A stretch of 64,000 nucleotides of DNA from JAGQVA01 sp041391725 (GCA_041391725.1 JAWKNL010000001.1:1-64000); one strand, 5' to 3'. Positions 45,843-55,719 are shown, counted from the stretch's first letter. Numbers and translations are program-made. Notes: generated by a model from the sequence alone, not told the origin.

Positions 45843-47033
45843 ATGACTTCCAGAATTTTAGTTACCCTTATTTTTTCCATCGTATTTTCCGGTTTTTCAC
45901 AGGCGCAATCTGCATACAGGCATATATTGCTTGAGCATTTTACCAATACCCGGTGCGTATTATGTCCCGCACGAAATGCAGAATTGTACACTTTACTGGA
46001 TCAATACCCGGATCAGATTCATCATATTTCCATTCACCCCAGTGTACCTTACAACAACTGTGTATTGTATCTTCATAATCCGGTTGACAACAATGCGAGG
46101 AAAGATTTGTACGGTGTAAATGCCACTCCCCGCGCATTTTTATGGGGTGTATCATCATCGGCGGGCACTACTTTGCTGCCTGAGGCTACATTTCTGAACA
46201 GCCGGGGGCAGACTGCGGAACTGGGCATTACGGTAACAGAAAACCGCAGCGGGGCATTGCCAGAGGTAACGGTCAATGTGCGAACATTTGAGATGCCTGA
46301 TTCCGGAGAATACCGTTTGTTTGCGGCAGTGGCAGAGCGCCAGGTAACCTATCAGGCGCCCAACGGGGAGACGAATCACAGGAATGTTTTACGGATGATG
46401 TTACCCAATTCGGGCGGTGAATTATTTGAACCGGGAGATGTGGGAACAGTTACTTCATTTACTTACTCATTTACCCCTGATGTGGAATGGAATATGTCGG
46501 AAATCTATGTTATAGCATTTGTGCAGAACATCAATACGCGGAAGGTGGTAAATTGTGCGACGGAGGCGGACCTCAAACTTGAAGTAAAGTCTTATGGAGA
46601 TGGATCTGTGGAAGCGGTGGTAGAAGGAGGAATGCCTCCGTATGAAATCAGATGGAACGATCCTGATTCTCAGCAAACTGCATTCGTCTCGGGGTTGCCA
46701 AATGGGCTGTATAAAGTAACTGTCGCTGACATTTGGGGAGTTACATTATCAGATACAGTGAGAGTAGGTACTGTGACAGATGTGGAACCAGGGCAGGAAT
46801 CGTTTTTTTCTGTTTTTCCTATTCCAGCAAGGGAAGAGATTCGGATACTTTCGCACATACCTTTATACAAAGCCATAATCACAGATCTCAGCGGAAGAAA
46901 TGTGGGCGAATGGGAAGGTGGCAGCAGCCATGAGATACAGATAGATATAAGTCATCTCGCGCCAGCAATATACACACTGCGTGTTGTCGCCTCAAGCGGA
47001 GAATCCCGGAATACACGGATTGTGCGGCAATAA
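45843..47033 (+). CDS. Omp28-like secreted protein with thioredoxin-type motif and T9SS tail
   Basis: A 396-residue exported protein. The signal peptide ILVTLIFSIVFSGFSQAQS is followed by an Omp28-related domain (HILLEHFTNTRCVLCPARNAEL, with CVLC in the position of a thioredoxin CxxC, residues about 38-41) and a jelly-roll region. A single SprB-like module (VEGGMPPYEIRWNDPDSQ, SGLPNGLYKVTVAD) lies at about 255-305. The last 75 residues are a type A T9SS tail (FFSVFPIPAREEIRIL, GIYTLRV-like AIYTLRVVAS, TRIVRQ). It should be exported to the surface or released. Its role is not known; the CxxC suggests redox activity. Confidence 0.82.
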   Translation: MTSRILVTLIFSIVFSGFSQAQSAYRHILLEHFTNTRCVLCPARNAELYTLLDQYPDQIHHISIHPSVPYNNCVLYLHNPVDNNARKDLYGVNATPRAFLWGVSSSAGTTLLPEATFLNSRGQTAELGITVTENRSGALPEVTVNVRTFEMPDSGEYRLFAAVAERQVTYQAPNGETNHRNVLRMMLPNSGGELFEPGDVGTVTSFTYSFTPDVEWNMSEIYVIAFVQNINTRKVVNCATEADLKLEVKSYGDGSVEAVVEGGMPPYEIRWNDPDSQQTAFVSGLPNGLYKVTVADIWGVTLSDTVRVGTVTDVEPGQESFFSVFPIPAREEIRILSHIPLYKAIITDLSGRNVGEWEGGSSHEIQIDISHLAPAIYTLRVVASSGESRNTRIVRQ

Positions 47034-47412
47034 TTCTGCTCTGAAAAAAATAAAAAAATATTTGGGTTTTCTTTTCTCTTTTTATTAATTGGAAGTATTA
47101 AATTTCAGAAAATATTTGTAAATTCATCCCCGTTAACGGGGATGCCGAGCCCCCCGGTTCATATCAGACCCGGTGACTTTCAGAAGACAAATGCCAATAA
47201 TAGCAGCTAAGATGGGAATTCATCTGGTTTTGGCGTAGGTTTTGCTTAATTATTTGAAACACCTGCCACGACATTGCGTTCACTGATTAAAAATCATTTA
47301 TTTGGCGGAAACATTTACTTTTTTCTGTTTTAGCAAACATACACAGGCTTAGGACCTCAACAGAAGAGACCTTTAGCCCGTAGTATTGTCTCTGGATTAA
47401 AACCCAAACGCC
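47034..47412. other. Intergenic region with a 20-bp perfect palindrome
   Basis: A 379-base gap between two plus-strand T9SS genes. It contains the palindrome CATCCCCGTTAACGGGGATG at 47125-47144. As RNA it gives an 8-bp stem with a TTAA loop, but no T run follows, so it is not a standard terminator. No gene or clear TAnnTTTG promoter is visible. Confidence 0.7.
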
Positions 47413-49284
47413 ATGAACGTGAATATGATTTCCCGCGCAAACTCCCTTTGGATCGTTTCCATACTGACTTTCCTGTACGGGTTGGTTTTTTCATTTCCAA
47501 TGGCTGTGGCCCAGCCCTCCCGCAATTGCGGAACCATGGATCACCTCAACGAACAAATCTCCTCCGACCCATCTCTGCGCTTGCGTATGCGTCAGATTGA
47601 AGATGATACGCGGATGAATATGAAATCCACATTTCACCGCGTCTCCGGAAAAATTACCATCCCGGTGGTGATTCATGTGGTTTACCGTTCTCCCGAAGAG
47701 AATATTTCTGATGCACAGATTCGCTCTCAGATTCAGGTGCTCAATGAGGATTTTCAACGCCTCAATGCAGACCGCAACAATACCCCCGCTGAATTTTTGT
47801 CTGCTGCTACCAATACCGGTATTTCCTTCCAACTGGCTACCACTGATCCTTCCGGAAACCCGACTTCCGGCATCATGCGGTATCGCACTACCCAATTTGC
47901 CTTTTACTCTCACAACAATGGCGTCAAATACAGTGCAATGGGAGGAGTAGATGCTTGGCCTACCACCGAATACCTCAATATCTGGGTTTGTAACCTGGGT
48001 ATGGGAGTGCTCGGTTATGCCCAGTTTCCCGGGGGCCCTGCAGAGACCGACGGGGTAGTGATCGGATATCAGTATTTTGGCCGCATAGGCAATGTGACGG
48101 CACCTTTCAACAAGGGACGCACCTCCACCCATGAAGTAGGTCACTGGCTTAACCTTCGCCATATCTGGGGAGACGGCCCCTGTGATGTGGATGATTTTGT
48201 TGACGATACCCCACCCACAGATAAACCCAACCATGGCTGTGCCAGTGGACACTATGCATGTGGCGCGCTTTCTATGGTGCAAAATTTTATGGACTATACC
48301 GATGATGCCTGTATGAATCTCTTTACCCGTGGACAGGCAGACAGAATGCGCATGCTTTTCGGACCCGGGGGATTCCGTCGGTCGCTCCTTTTTTCCAAAG
48401 GTCTTCAGCAAAACACTGTTCCTGAAACACCGATTGCTTTCGAACCCCCCAAAGAACTTATGGTAACAGATCTTACAAATGATGCTGCAAAACTCTCATG
48501 GGCAGAGGTGGCCCATGCCGAAAGTTATAATGCACGTTTCCGCAAGTCGGGCGCGCCGGAATGGTCTCAGCGCAATTTTGATCAGACTTTCGTGCGCACT
48601 ACCGGCCTTAGGGCCTGTACTGATTATGAGTTTCAGGTAGAAAGTGTTTTCGAAGGTAACGGAACCGGATTCTCCGATGTAAAAGCCTTTCGCACACTCG
48701 GATGTGATGCTATCCCTGTTGGCAACAGCGGAAGTGTGCAGGCACCCACGGACCTGTATTCCTCCAATGTATTCAACGACCAGGCCACCGTCCACTGGAG
48801 CGAAGTACCCGGCGCTTCCAGTTATAAACTCCAGTACAAAGAAGCCGGGTCAGGGCAGGTGATTTCCAAAGTAGTGACCACCACATCTACCTCTATTTAT
48901 GGACTTAATTCCGGTTCTATCTATCTGTACAGAGTCCGTGCCCACTTCGGCAATGTAGCCGGACCTTATTCAAACGCCGCATTTTTTATTCCCGGCGCCT
49001 TTGCCAGCCGCCTGCGCTCGGCCAATGCTGCAACGGAATTTATCCAGACCTCTTCTGATCCCGTTTCAGGAAAACTTCTGATCGAAGTCCCTGTCAATGG
49101 CGTCGCAAATTTGGTTATTCTGGATGAGAACGGGCAGACAGTGCAAACCTTAAATGATGTGAATATCCGGCAGGGAAGCCCGGTTGAAATTGATACCAGA
49201 CGCCTTCGTAGCGGCAACTACCAGTTGAGCGTTACCGATGCCGATGAGTTTTCTTATTTTAAAGCATTCTCCATCGGCAGGTAG
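47413..49284 (+). CDS. Secreted pappalysin-type (M43) metalloprotease with FN3 domains and T9SS tail
   Basis: A 623-residue exported protease. The signal peptide (LWIVSILTFLYGLVFSFPMAVAQ) is followed by the M43 catalytic domain: ITIPVVIHVVYRSPEENISDAQI, then the intact zinc motif HEVGHWLNLRH at residues 240-250 (Glu241 catalytic), DFVDDTPPT and QNFMDYTDDACMNLFTRGQ with the Met-turn. Two fibronectin type III domains follow (LMVTDLTNDAAKLSWAEV and DLYSSNVFNDQATVHWSEV, about 355-535). The last 80 residues are a sorting domain ending FKAFSIGR. It should degrade proteins outside the cell. It differs from the larger M43-like protein at 25775-28999 in having all catalytic residues. Confidence 0.92.
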   Translation: MNVNMISRANSLWIVSILTFLYGLVFSFPMAVAQPSRNCGTMDHLNEQISSDPSLRLRMRQIEDDTRMNMKSTFHRVSGKITIPVVIHVVYRSPEENISDAQIRSQIQVLNEDFQRLNADRNNTPAEFLSAATNTGISFQLATTDPSGNPTSGIMRYRTTQFAFYSHNNGVKYSAMGGVDAWPTTEYLNIWVCNLGMGVLGYAQFPGGPAETDGVVIGYQYFGRIGNVTAPFNKGRTSTHEVGHWLNLRHIWGDGPCDVDDFVDDTPPTDKPNHGCASGHYACGALSMVQNFMDYTDDACMNLFTRGQADRMRMLFGPGGFRRSLLFSKGLQQNTVPETPIAFEPPKELMVTDLTNDAAKLSWAEVAHAESYNARFRKSGAPEWSQRNFDQTFVRTTGLRACTDYEFQVESVFEGNGTGFSDVKAFRTLGCDAIPVGNSGSVQAPTDLYSSNVFNDQATVHWSEVPGASSYKLQYKEAGSGQVISKVVTTTSTSIYGLNSGSIYLYRVRAHFGNVAGPYSNAAFFIPGAFASRLRSANAATEFIQTSSDPVSGKLLIEVPVNGVANLVILDENGQTVQTLNDVNIRQGSPVEIDTRRLRSGNYQLSVTDADEFSYFKAFSIGR

Positions 49285-49312
49285 TAAGCCGGAATTGCTG
49301 AAAATCAGTTGT

Positions 49313-50689
49313 TTATCGCTGGTATTTTCCCCTCAGATGGTAGGCCTTGGGTTTTACAAATGCCCTTATCCCGTGGTAGGAAAGGGTTGAACCCAGCCCG
49401 GAATGTTTTCTGCCTGACCAGGGAAGGCGTGCGCTTACCCGGTCACAACAATTCCAGTAAACCGTTCCTGTATTCATCTGAGCCAGAATCGGTTCTGCAT
49501 GGGAATAATTGTCTGAGTAAACCGCAGCAGTAAGTCCATACTGTGTGTCCAGCATAAGGTTTACCGCTTCTGTATCTGACTTTACCTTCTGAATACCGAT
49601 TACCGGGCCGAAAGATTCCTCCGTCATCAGTCGCATGGTATGATTTACATCCGTTACCACTGTCGGAATAAAGAAATAACCCAGCCCTTCCCAACGCTCT
49701 TCGCCAAAGACAATTCGCGCTCCCTTGAGTAGTGATCTGCCTACCTGCTGCTGTAAAAAGGTAACCTGCTCTTTCCTCACTAGCGGCCCTATCATGGTAT
49801 CTTTTAACATTGGATCACCCACTTTCCATTTGGCGCTCTCTGCGATAAATGCTTCCACAAACGGTTTGTAAACGTCTTTATGAACATAAATTCGCTCAAC
49901 TGCACAGCAACTCTGCCCCCCGTTGTAAAAAGCCCCCTCAACCGCTGCTATCGCAACCTGTTCGATATTCTGGTTGTCGGCAGTTACGTATAACGGGTCT
50001 TTTCCGCCAAGCTCCATCTGACATGGAACCATTTTGGAGGCGACTCGCTCATATATATATTTCCCCGTCTTATGAGAACCTGTAAAAAAATATCCATCCA
50101 ACGGTAAATCCAGCATGGCTTCTCCCGCCTCTTTCCCTCCGGTCACTACCTGGAAAATGTCCGCCGGAATTCCCGCCTCATGGAGCAACTGCTCAATTTT
50201 CAGCCCGGTCAGAGTCGTATATTCGGAAGGTTTGTACAAAACAGCATTTCCTGCAATCAGTGCCGGTATAAAAACATTAACCCCTACCAGGTATGGGTAA
50301 TTCCAGGCAGAAATATTTCCGATCACGCCCAGCGGTTCGTAAGAAATTTTTTCCCCCAGCATTTCATCGGTAGTCATCCATTCCTCTCCCAGCCATTTCT
50401 CCGAATTTTCAATAAAATACTGAACGCGCGCACGGGCCCCATTCAGTTCATTGTGGGACTGCCAGATGGGTTTTCCCATTTCACTGGTAAGAGTGGTGGC
50501 CAGGTCATCTGCATTTTTTTCCAAAAGCGCATCAAACCTTCTGATAGCATCTATTCGCGCTTTTAAAGGAACTTTCGCCCATTGTGGCTGGCTTTTTCGG
50601 GCAGTCTGGTAAAGCGTAAGAATAATCTCAGGAGCGTCAGTTTCTATCGACGCAATAACGGCTTCCGTGGCGGGGTTGATGATTTGCAT
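49313..50689 (-). CDS. Aldehyde dehydrogenase (NAD-dependent)
   Basis: A 458-residue ALDH-superfamily enzyme. The general base Glu is in QMELGGKDP (Glu226), the catalytic Cys in NGGQSCC (Cys261), and the Rossmann region GVIGNISAWNYPY and FTGSHKTGK (G-S motif) is intact. I chose ATG 50689 (MQIINPATEAV) because the preceding 17 codons overlap a terminator and the family starts here. It resembles succinate-semialdehyde dehydrogenase-type enzymes, but the substrate is not fixed by sequence. It is convergent with the M43 gene and downstream of the sialidase, separated by a terminator. Confidence 0.9.
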   Translation of the reverse strand: MQIINPATEAVIASIETDAPEIILTLYQTARKSQPQWAKVPLKARIDAIRRFDALLEKNADDLATTLTSEMGKPIWQSHNELNGARARVQYFIENSEKWLGEEWMTTDEMLGEKISYEPLGVIGNISAWNYPYLVGVNVFIPALIAGNAVLYKPSEYTTLTGLKIEQLLHEAGIPADIFQVVTGGKEAGEAMLDLPLDGYFFTGSHKTGKYIYERVASKMVPCQMELGGKDPLYVTADNQNIEQVAIAAVEGAFYNGGQSCCAVERIYVHKDVYKPFVEAFIAESAKWKVGDPMLKDTMIGPLVRKEQVTFLQQQVGRSLLKGARIVFGEERWEGLGYFFIPTVVTDVNHTMRLMTEESFGPVIGIQKVKSDTEAVNLMLDTQYGLTAAVYSDNYSHAEPILAQMNTGTVYWNCCDRVSARLPWSGRKHSGLGSTLSYHGIRAFVKPKAYHLRGKYQR

Positions 50690-50738
50690 GGGTGGTTGAT
50701 TTTGTGTGGCAAATATAATCTGATTCACTGAGGTGCAC

Positions 50739-50770
50739 AAAAAAAGACAGCAGACCGTGAGCCTGCTGCC
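50739..50770 (-). terminator. Intrinsic terminator of the sialidase gene
   Basis: On the minus strand GGCAGCAG pairs with CTGCTGTC (8 bp, one wobble), then TTTTTTT. It lies 82 bases after the sialidase stop and separates it from the aldehyde dehydrogenase. Confidence 0.8.
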
Positions 50771-50851
50771 ATTAACCGTAAATGGTTACAATCCTAATGC
50801 CTTCTTTGTAATTAAGACAGAACAACTCCTCAGAGGTCACATTAGTTTTAA

Positions 50852-51958
50852 TTATTTTTTTATCTTCTCTGAGGAGATTCGGGCAAATACAATTCTGTGG
50901 TATTTGTCTGCTTCAAACAATACCCCGACGGTTCCGTCGGGGAGTTTGGTCAGACAACTATAGGCAAATGATCCGTCATAAACTGGAATGGCTCCCGGCC
51001 AGGTTTCTCCTTCATCGTAACTGATTTTTAAGGTTCCGTTTTCCCTGCCCGTCTGAGATGCCGGATTGCTAAACAGAATCACAGAGGCGTTTCCGTTTTC
51101 TTCAAATGAATACCTTAATATGGAGCCCATACACTGCGGCTCCGGCAGCTCAGCGTCTTCAATCAGCCCCGTCCAGTTTTGCCCACCGTCCCGGCTGATG
51201 GCAGTTTTTCGGTATTTGTTCCCACCCTGATTGCGTGCATTGAGCAAAATACTTCCGTCTGAGCGCTCGACCACCTGAACTTCATTACCCATTCCCGGAC
51301 TGTCTTCAAAACCTATTTCTCCGTAGCTCCAGTTTTTGCCGTTATCGTCGCTGTATGCTGCATATACGCTCCACTTTCCGTATGGCCCCTGATTAAAGGG
51401 CATGATAATTCTTCCTTTGTACGCCCCTCTGGTAAGCTGAATGCCTATTCCCGGCCCTGCAGCAGTGGAAGTAGCCCATGTGGGGCGTTTGATCTGAGCC
51501 GTTATTTCCCGTGGTGCTGACCAGGTTTTTCCTTCATCTTTGCTCCGGATCAGAAAGGTGCGGCAAATAGAATCTCCGCTCAATCCGGGCTGTACAAAGT
51601 GCTCGCCTCCTTCTTTGGGATAGCGGTTATATACCAGCAGAATTTGTCCGTTGTTTAATACAACTGCCTGCGGATTGTTGAGCGAGTTTTCACCCTCCTG
51701 CTGCAATACCACCAGCGGCCCCCATGTCAGTCCTCCGTCGGTACTTCGTTTCATGACCAGATCGTTTTGTGCATGATCTGAAACGTTGATTCGCCCCTCC
51801 GCGAAAGCAAGTAATATGCCCGAACGGGTACACACAACTGAAGGAATCCGATACGTATGATAACCTTCTTTGCCACTGACAAATACATCGTGGTAGTCAG
51901 GCAGATTGCCTGTGCTGGGCCATAATGAAAACCAGAAAAATAGTAAATTCAACATCAT
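50852..51958 (-). CDS. Exo-alpha-sialidase-like protein (GH33 type, BNR)
   Basis: A 368-residue exported protein of the six-bladed sialidase fold. The signal sequence is short (MMLNLLFFWFSLWPSTG). The arginine-triad start YRIPSVV (about residues 34-40) is present, as are five Asp-boxes: STDGGLTW, SKDEGKTW, SDDNGKNW, SRDGGQNW and SYDEGETW. RSDGSILLNARNQGG holds the second conserved Arg. It probably releases terminal sialic acid from glycans in the periplasm or outside. It has no T9SS tail. No sialic acid transport genes lie beside it; the sugar locus at 58874-64000 may be related in substrate. Confidence 0.88.
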   Translation of the reverse strand: MMLNLLFFWFSLWPSTGNLPDYHDVFVSGKEGYHTYRIPSVVCTRSGILLAFAEGRINVSDHAQNDLVMKRSTDGGLTWGPLVVLQQEGENSLNNPQAVVLNNGQILLVYNRYPKEGGEHFVQPGLSGDSICRTFLIRSKDEGKTWSAPREITAQIKRPTWATSTAAGPGIGIQLTRGAYKGRIIMPFNQGPYGKWSVYAAYSDDNGKNWSYGEIGFEDSPGMGNEVQVVERSDGSILLNARNQGGNKYRKTAISRDGGQNWTGLIEDAELPEPQCMGSILRYSFEENGNASVILFSNPASQTGRENGTLKISYDEGETWPGAIPVYDGSFAYSCLTKLPDGTVGVLFEADKYHRIVFARISSEKIKK

Positions 51959-52059
51959 AAAAAGCGATTTTGGTAAATGCGAAACTGATAGAAATACGAA
52001 AAATATCTTCTTTTCCGCGAATGGGAAATTGTACCTTTACAGATATAAATGAACAGACT

Positions 52060-52995
52060 ATGATTTCCTTTGCCGAAAGAATTATCGGAAAATATACAAA
52101 TGATTTAAACGGGCCTGTGCTTTTTTTTCTGGGAGGAATTCACGGAAATGAACCTGCAGGGGTGCTGGCAATCCAACGGGTATTTGAAAAACTGAATGCC
52201 ATTGCTCCTCCCTTCCATGGAAAATGTATAGGTATCGCAGGAAACCTCCCTGCCCTCCGCCTCGGTGTGCGTTATATAGAATGCGACCTCAACCGCCTGT
52301 GGTCTGCCAGCGAAAGGGATAGAATTTATTCCTCAGATCGTCTCAATACAGAAGAAACGCAACAGCGGGAGATAATGGAAATCATAGAAACCGAAGCCTG
52401 CAATTCTTCCACCCCTGTCATTATCGCTGATCTTCATACTACTTCGGCCAGCCGTGGATTCTTTAGTATCGTTACTTATGATGCCGAAAATATACGACTC
52501 GCCTCTTCCCTGTACGCACCGGTGATCCTGAAGATGACGGATTCGCTTACTTCTACTACGAATATTTTTATGAAAGACCGGCAGTTTCACGGGCTCACCT
52601 TTGAAGCTGGGCAGCACGATGATCCCGCCTCTGTGGACAATCACGAGGCAGCAATATGGCTGTTAATGGAGGCCGCAGGATGTATTGAAAGCGAGTATAT
52701 CCCCGGATTTGAAGCTTACCGCAATCACCTGATTTCCGAAGCAGCGGGGCTTCCCCGTTATGTGGAGGTCATTTATCGCCATGGGATCACCCCCGAGGAT
52801 GAATATGAGACCTCTCCCGGTTTTGCCAACTATTCTACAGTGAAGGCCGGTGAAATCGTCGCCAAAGATAAACGCGGACCCGTCACCGCCCCCGCAGACG
52901 GTATGATGCTTATGCCTTTATATCAGAAACAGGGCGACGAGGGGTTTTTCCTTATCAGAGAGCTGGACCAACAGGCTTTGTCTTATGATATTTAG
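52060..52995 (+). CDS. Succinylglutamate desuccinylase/aspartoacylase-family zinc hydrolase
   Basis: A 311-residue M14-like zinc hydrolase that would cleave an N-acyl amino acid. GGIHGNEPAG holds the first zinc ligands (His and Glu), and ADLHTTSASRGFF holds the third His. VLFFLGGIHGNE follows a short N-terminus ISFAERIIGKY. Two starts are possible, ATG 52021 (MGNCTF) and ATG 52060 (MISFAE); the latter fits the family better. The next gene starts inside the last codons, so they are coupled. It is divergent from the sialidase. The substrate is not known. Confidence 0.85.
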   Translation: MISFAERIIGKYTNDLNGPVLFFLGGIHGNEPAGVLAIQRVFEKLNAIAPPFHGKCIGIAGNLPALRLGVRYIECDLNRLWSASERDRIYSSDRLNTEETQQREIMEIIETEACNSSTPVIIADLHTTSASRGFFSIVTYDAENIRLASSLYAPVILKMTDSLTSTTNIFMKDRQFHGLTFEAGQHDDPASVDNHEAAIWLLMEAAGCIESEYIPGFEAYRNHLISEAAGLPRYVEVIYRHGITPEDEYETSPGFANYSTVKAGEIVAKDKRGPVTAPADGMMLMPLYQKQGDEGFFLIRELDQQALSYDI

Positions 52996-53347
52996 TAAAA
53001 ACAGAGAACCAGGGAATCCTGTCACAGATTTTGCCGAAATCAGAGCGGCTTTTTCTTCTTTGGGGCATACCCCCTTATGCTTCCGACTGGAAAAAGCCCC
53101 CAGCGAATTCATTGAATGTGAGGGGAGAATGGACAATCTGGCGATTCGCATCATGACTCCCGCAACCGGGCTTGAAATTCTGGGCGTTTCCAAAGAAGAC
53201 CGGGGCGATGCTGTTATTCCGGGTTTGGCTGGCCCGGTTGAGGTGAAAAAAAATGAGCGTCTTCAGCTTGAAGACGCCCTGATAAATTTTGAGGCATTTT
53301 TTAAAGATAATCCACTTCCCAACGCTTACGTACGCAGGAAGCTGTAG
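52985..53347 (+). CDS. Hypothetical protein coupled to the AstE-like gene
   Basis: A 120-residue soluble protein that I do not recognise. Its start overlaps the preceding gene by 11 bases, so it is probably translationally coupled with the aspartoacylase-like hydrolase. It has an N-terminal helix (PVTDFAEIRAAFSSLG), a mixed middle (ITMTPATGLEIL-like IRIMTPATGLEILGVSK) and a C-terminal helix (RLQLEDALINFEAFF). It has no signal peptide or metal motif. It ends 9 bases from the convergent M28 gene. Confidence 0.7.
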   Translation: MIFSKNREPGNPVTDFAEIRAAFSSLGHTPLCFRLEKAPSEFIECEGRMDNLAIRIMTPATGLEILGVSKEDRGDAVIPGLAGPVEVKKNERLQLEDALINFEAFFKDNPLPNAYVRRKL

Positions 53348-53356
53348 TTTCCCTCA

Positions 53357-54910
53357 TCAGCGTTCTACGGGTTTGTCAACAACCAGTCTTTCTTCCCGGT
53401 TTGCTATTTCCCATGCAGTGTAAAATACCTGCCGGGCAATTTTTGCTGTTTTCTCGAAATTGATTTTCTCCACATCATCTGTGGGCTTATGATAGTCTTT
53501 GTGAGTGCCGGAGAAATAGAATATTACCGGAATACCGTTTTTGGCAAAATTGTAATGATCACTCCGGTAGTAAAACCGCTGCGGGTCATTGTCTGCATTG
53601 TATTTATAATCCAGAATCAACCCGGAGTAAGTTTTATTTACCTCTTCGCTGAGTGCATGAAGTTGTGTACTCAGCCTGTCTGAACCAATGATGTAGGTGT
53701 AGTTTGCCGAATCAGGAGAGTTTTCATATTTGTTGTCAATCCTTCCTACCATATCGATATTGAGGTCAACTACAGTACTACTGAGCGGATAAAGGGGGTT
53801 GTCTGTGTAAAATTCCGAACCGAGCAACCCTTTTTCCTCTCCGGATACCAGCATAAACAGCATACTGCGGCGCGGCCGGTGGCCGGCTTTGGCTGCCAGC
53901 GCAAAAGCCTCGGCAATCTCCATGATAGAAGAAGTTCCCGAAGCATCGTCATCGGCGCCATTGTTTACTTCGCCATTTCTGCTCACACCAATATGATCAA
54001 AGTGCGCGGTGAGCACCAGTAACTCATCTTTTTTGTCGGTACCTTCCAGATATGCCACTACGTTTTCGCCGCTTTTTACCGAAGCTTCCACCTCAGCAGA
54101 CAGCGAAAATGCCGCCTTTTTAAATTCGAGCGCCGCAGGTTTATCTGAACTGGCGAGATCTTTTTTGAGATTCTCGGGTTTGGCTTTTGCCAGCCCAAGC
54201 AAATAGTTGCCCATCGACTCCGACAGATATAACCCTGCCATCTCTACCGAAGGTTGTCCGGTAATGGACATCGAACTTCTGCCCGCAAACCGTTTGACCG
54301 TGTTAAAAACTGAGTCAGGGAGAATAATCATAAATGCTTTGGCTCCGGCTTCTTTATAGGCTTCTCCCCGGCTGCGCCAGGTTCTGAGCTGGTCGAGAAG
54401 TCGAGTCGCCTCCGGCGTTCCGGTGGGGTTTCCGGCAAAAACCAATACCAGTTTATCTTTCACATCGGTATGCCGGAGATTATTATAGCCTTCTCCGGAA
54501 AGACCATATCCACCAAAAACAATGTCCCCCGAAAGGCTGGGCGGCAGCCCCGGGCCGTAATAAGAAAAGTCTTCCTTGAAAAGAAAACTTTTTTTACCTA
54601 CGGAAATCGTGGCTTCATTTACCCCTGACTGATTGAGGTAAAACCGCTGAAAATAATCGCCAGATTCGGGTACGCCTCCGGGAAGGCCCATACGGATAAA
54701 CTGGGTTTTGATATACAGGCCGGCGATTTTCTGCCCGCGTTCACCAGTTTCTCTTCCTTCGACCAGATCATCGGCCAGGAAGGAAATATGGGCTTTTATA
54801 TCCTGAGATGAGATGGTTCTGCCAAATAACAGCGCATTTTCGTCTGCCTGCGACAATACCGGCAGCAAAGCGCACAGGTAAACCACCACAATTGCAAAGA
54901 ATGGTTTCAT
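53357..54910 (-). CDS. Secreted M28-family zinc aminopeptidase
   Basis: A 517-residue exported metallopeptidase. The signal peptide (FFAIVVVYLCALLPVLSQ) is followed by a PA (protease-associated) insertion (FGGYGLSGEGYNNLRHTDVKDKLVLVFAG). The M28 domain has all zinc ligands: TAHFDHIG, NNGADDDASG, SGEEKGLLGS, NIDMVGRID and a final His in RSDHYNFAKNG. It probably removes N-terminal amino acids in the periplasm. It lies 47 bases after tpiA and may be in its operon. Confidence 0.92.
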   Translation of the reverse strand: MKPFFAIVVVYLCALLPVLSQADENALLFGRTISSQDIKAHISFLADDLVEGRETGERGQKIAGLYIKTQFIRMGLPGGVPESGDYFQRFYLNQSGVNEATISVGKKSFLFKEDFSYYGPGLPPSLSGDIVFGGYGLSGEGYNNLRHTDVKDKLVLVFAGNPTGTPEATRLLDQLRTWRSRGEAYKEAGAKAFMIILPDSVFNTVKRFAGRSSMSITGQPSVEMAGLYLSESMGNYLLGLAKAKPENLKKDLASSDKPAALEFKKAAFSLSAEVEASVKSGENVVAYLEGTDKKDELLVLTAHFDHIGVSRNGEVNNGADDDASGTSSIMEIAEAFALAAKAGHRPRRSMLFMLVSGEEKGLLGSEFYTDNPLYPLSSTVVDLNIDMVGRIDNKYENSPDSANYTYIIGSDRLSTQLHALSEEVNKTYSGLILDYKYNADNDPQRFYYRSDHYNFAKNGIPVIFYFSGTHKDYHKPTDDVEKINFEKTAKIARQVFYTAWEIANREERLVVDKPVER

Positions 54911-54957
54911 AACGTTTTAGTTGTTTAGCCGGGAAGGTAATAAAACACCTTCAATTA

Positions 54958-55719
54958 TCACAGTGCGGCGATAATTCCCGCAAAATCGGCAGCAATCAAA
55001 CTGGCTCCGCCTACGAGTCCGCCATCTATGTCGGGCTGGGTAAAAAGCTCTGCTGCATTAGCCGCTTTAACGCTACCGCCATAAAGGATCGAAGTCTGTC
55101 CGGCAACATCCAGTCCGTATTGTTCGGCGATCAGCGAACGGATAAACCCGTGTACTTCCTGTGCCTGGGCGGGAGAAGCGGTTTTGCCCGTACCAATGGC
55201 CCATACAGGTTCGTAGGCAATGATAAGTTTGCTAAAATTGGCTGCGTCGAGGTGGAATGCACCTTCACTAAGCTGTTTGCGGTTGACATCCAGGGTCTGC
55301 CCCGATTCACGTTCCTCCAGGGTTTCGCCGATACAGTAAATGGGAACCAGGCCGTGAGCAAGTGCCTTGTCGATTTTTGAAGCCAGCAGGCTGTTGGATT
55401 CCCCAAAATACTGGCGACGCTCCGAATGGCCCAGAATCACATGTGTGACACCGATGGAAGTAAGCATAGATGCGGAGATTTCTCCGGTATATGCCCCGTT
55501 TTCTGCCTGGTGTAGGTTTTGAGCTGAAACCAATACCCGGTCATTGCCTGCAGCCATTTCCACAACTTTGGCGAGATAGGGGTAAGGCGGAGCAAAAATT
55601 ACCTGGGCATTGGCTTTGGTATTGCCTTTAAAAGCGTTGATAACATTTTCGGCCAGGCTCCATGCCTCAGGCGCGGTGAGATTCATTTTCCAGTTTCCGG
55701 CTGCAATTTTTTTGCGCAT
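54958..55719 (-). CDS. tpiA: Triosephosphate isomerase
   Basis: A 253-residue glycolytic enzyme interconverting glyceraldehyde 3-phosphate and dihydroxyacetone phosphate. GNWKMN holds the catalytic Lys, ILGHSERRQYFGE the His, and IIAYEPVWAIGTGKTASP the catalytic Glu and loop 6. The phosphate-binding C-terminus (LYGGSVKAANA, DGGLVGGASL) is complete. It follows the GlmU-like gene by 21 bases on the same strand. Confidence 0.97.
   Translation of the reverse strand: MRKKIAAGNWKMNLTAPEAWSLAENVINAFKGNTKANAQVIFAPPYPYLAKVVEMAAGNDRVLVSAQNLHQAENGAYTGEISASMLTSIGVTHVILGHSERRQYFGESNSLLASKIDKALAHGLVPIYCIGETLEERESGQTLDVNRKQLSEGAFHLDAANFSKLIIAYEPVWAIGTGKTASPAQAQEVHGFIRSLIAEQYGLDVAGQTSILYGGSVKAANAAELFTQPDIDGGLVGGASLIAADFAGIIAAL

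Noticed and set aside
47491..48411. 306-codon minus-strand frame opposite the M43 protease
   Set aside because: The plus strand encodes an intact catalytic domain; the antisense frame has no domain or start context.
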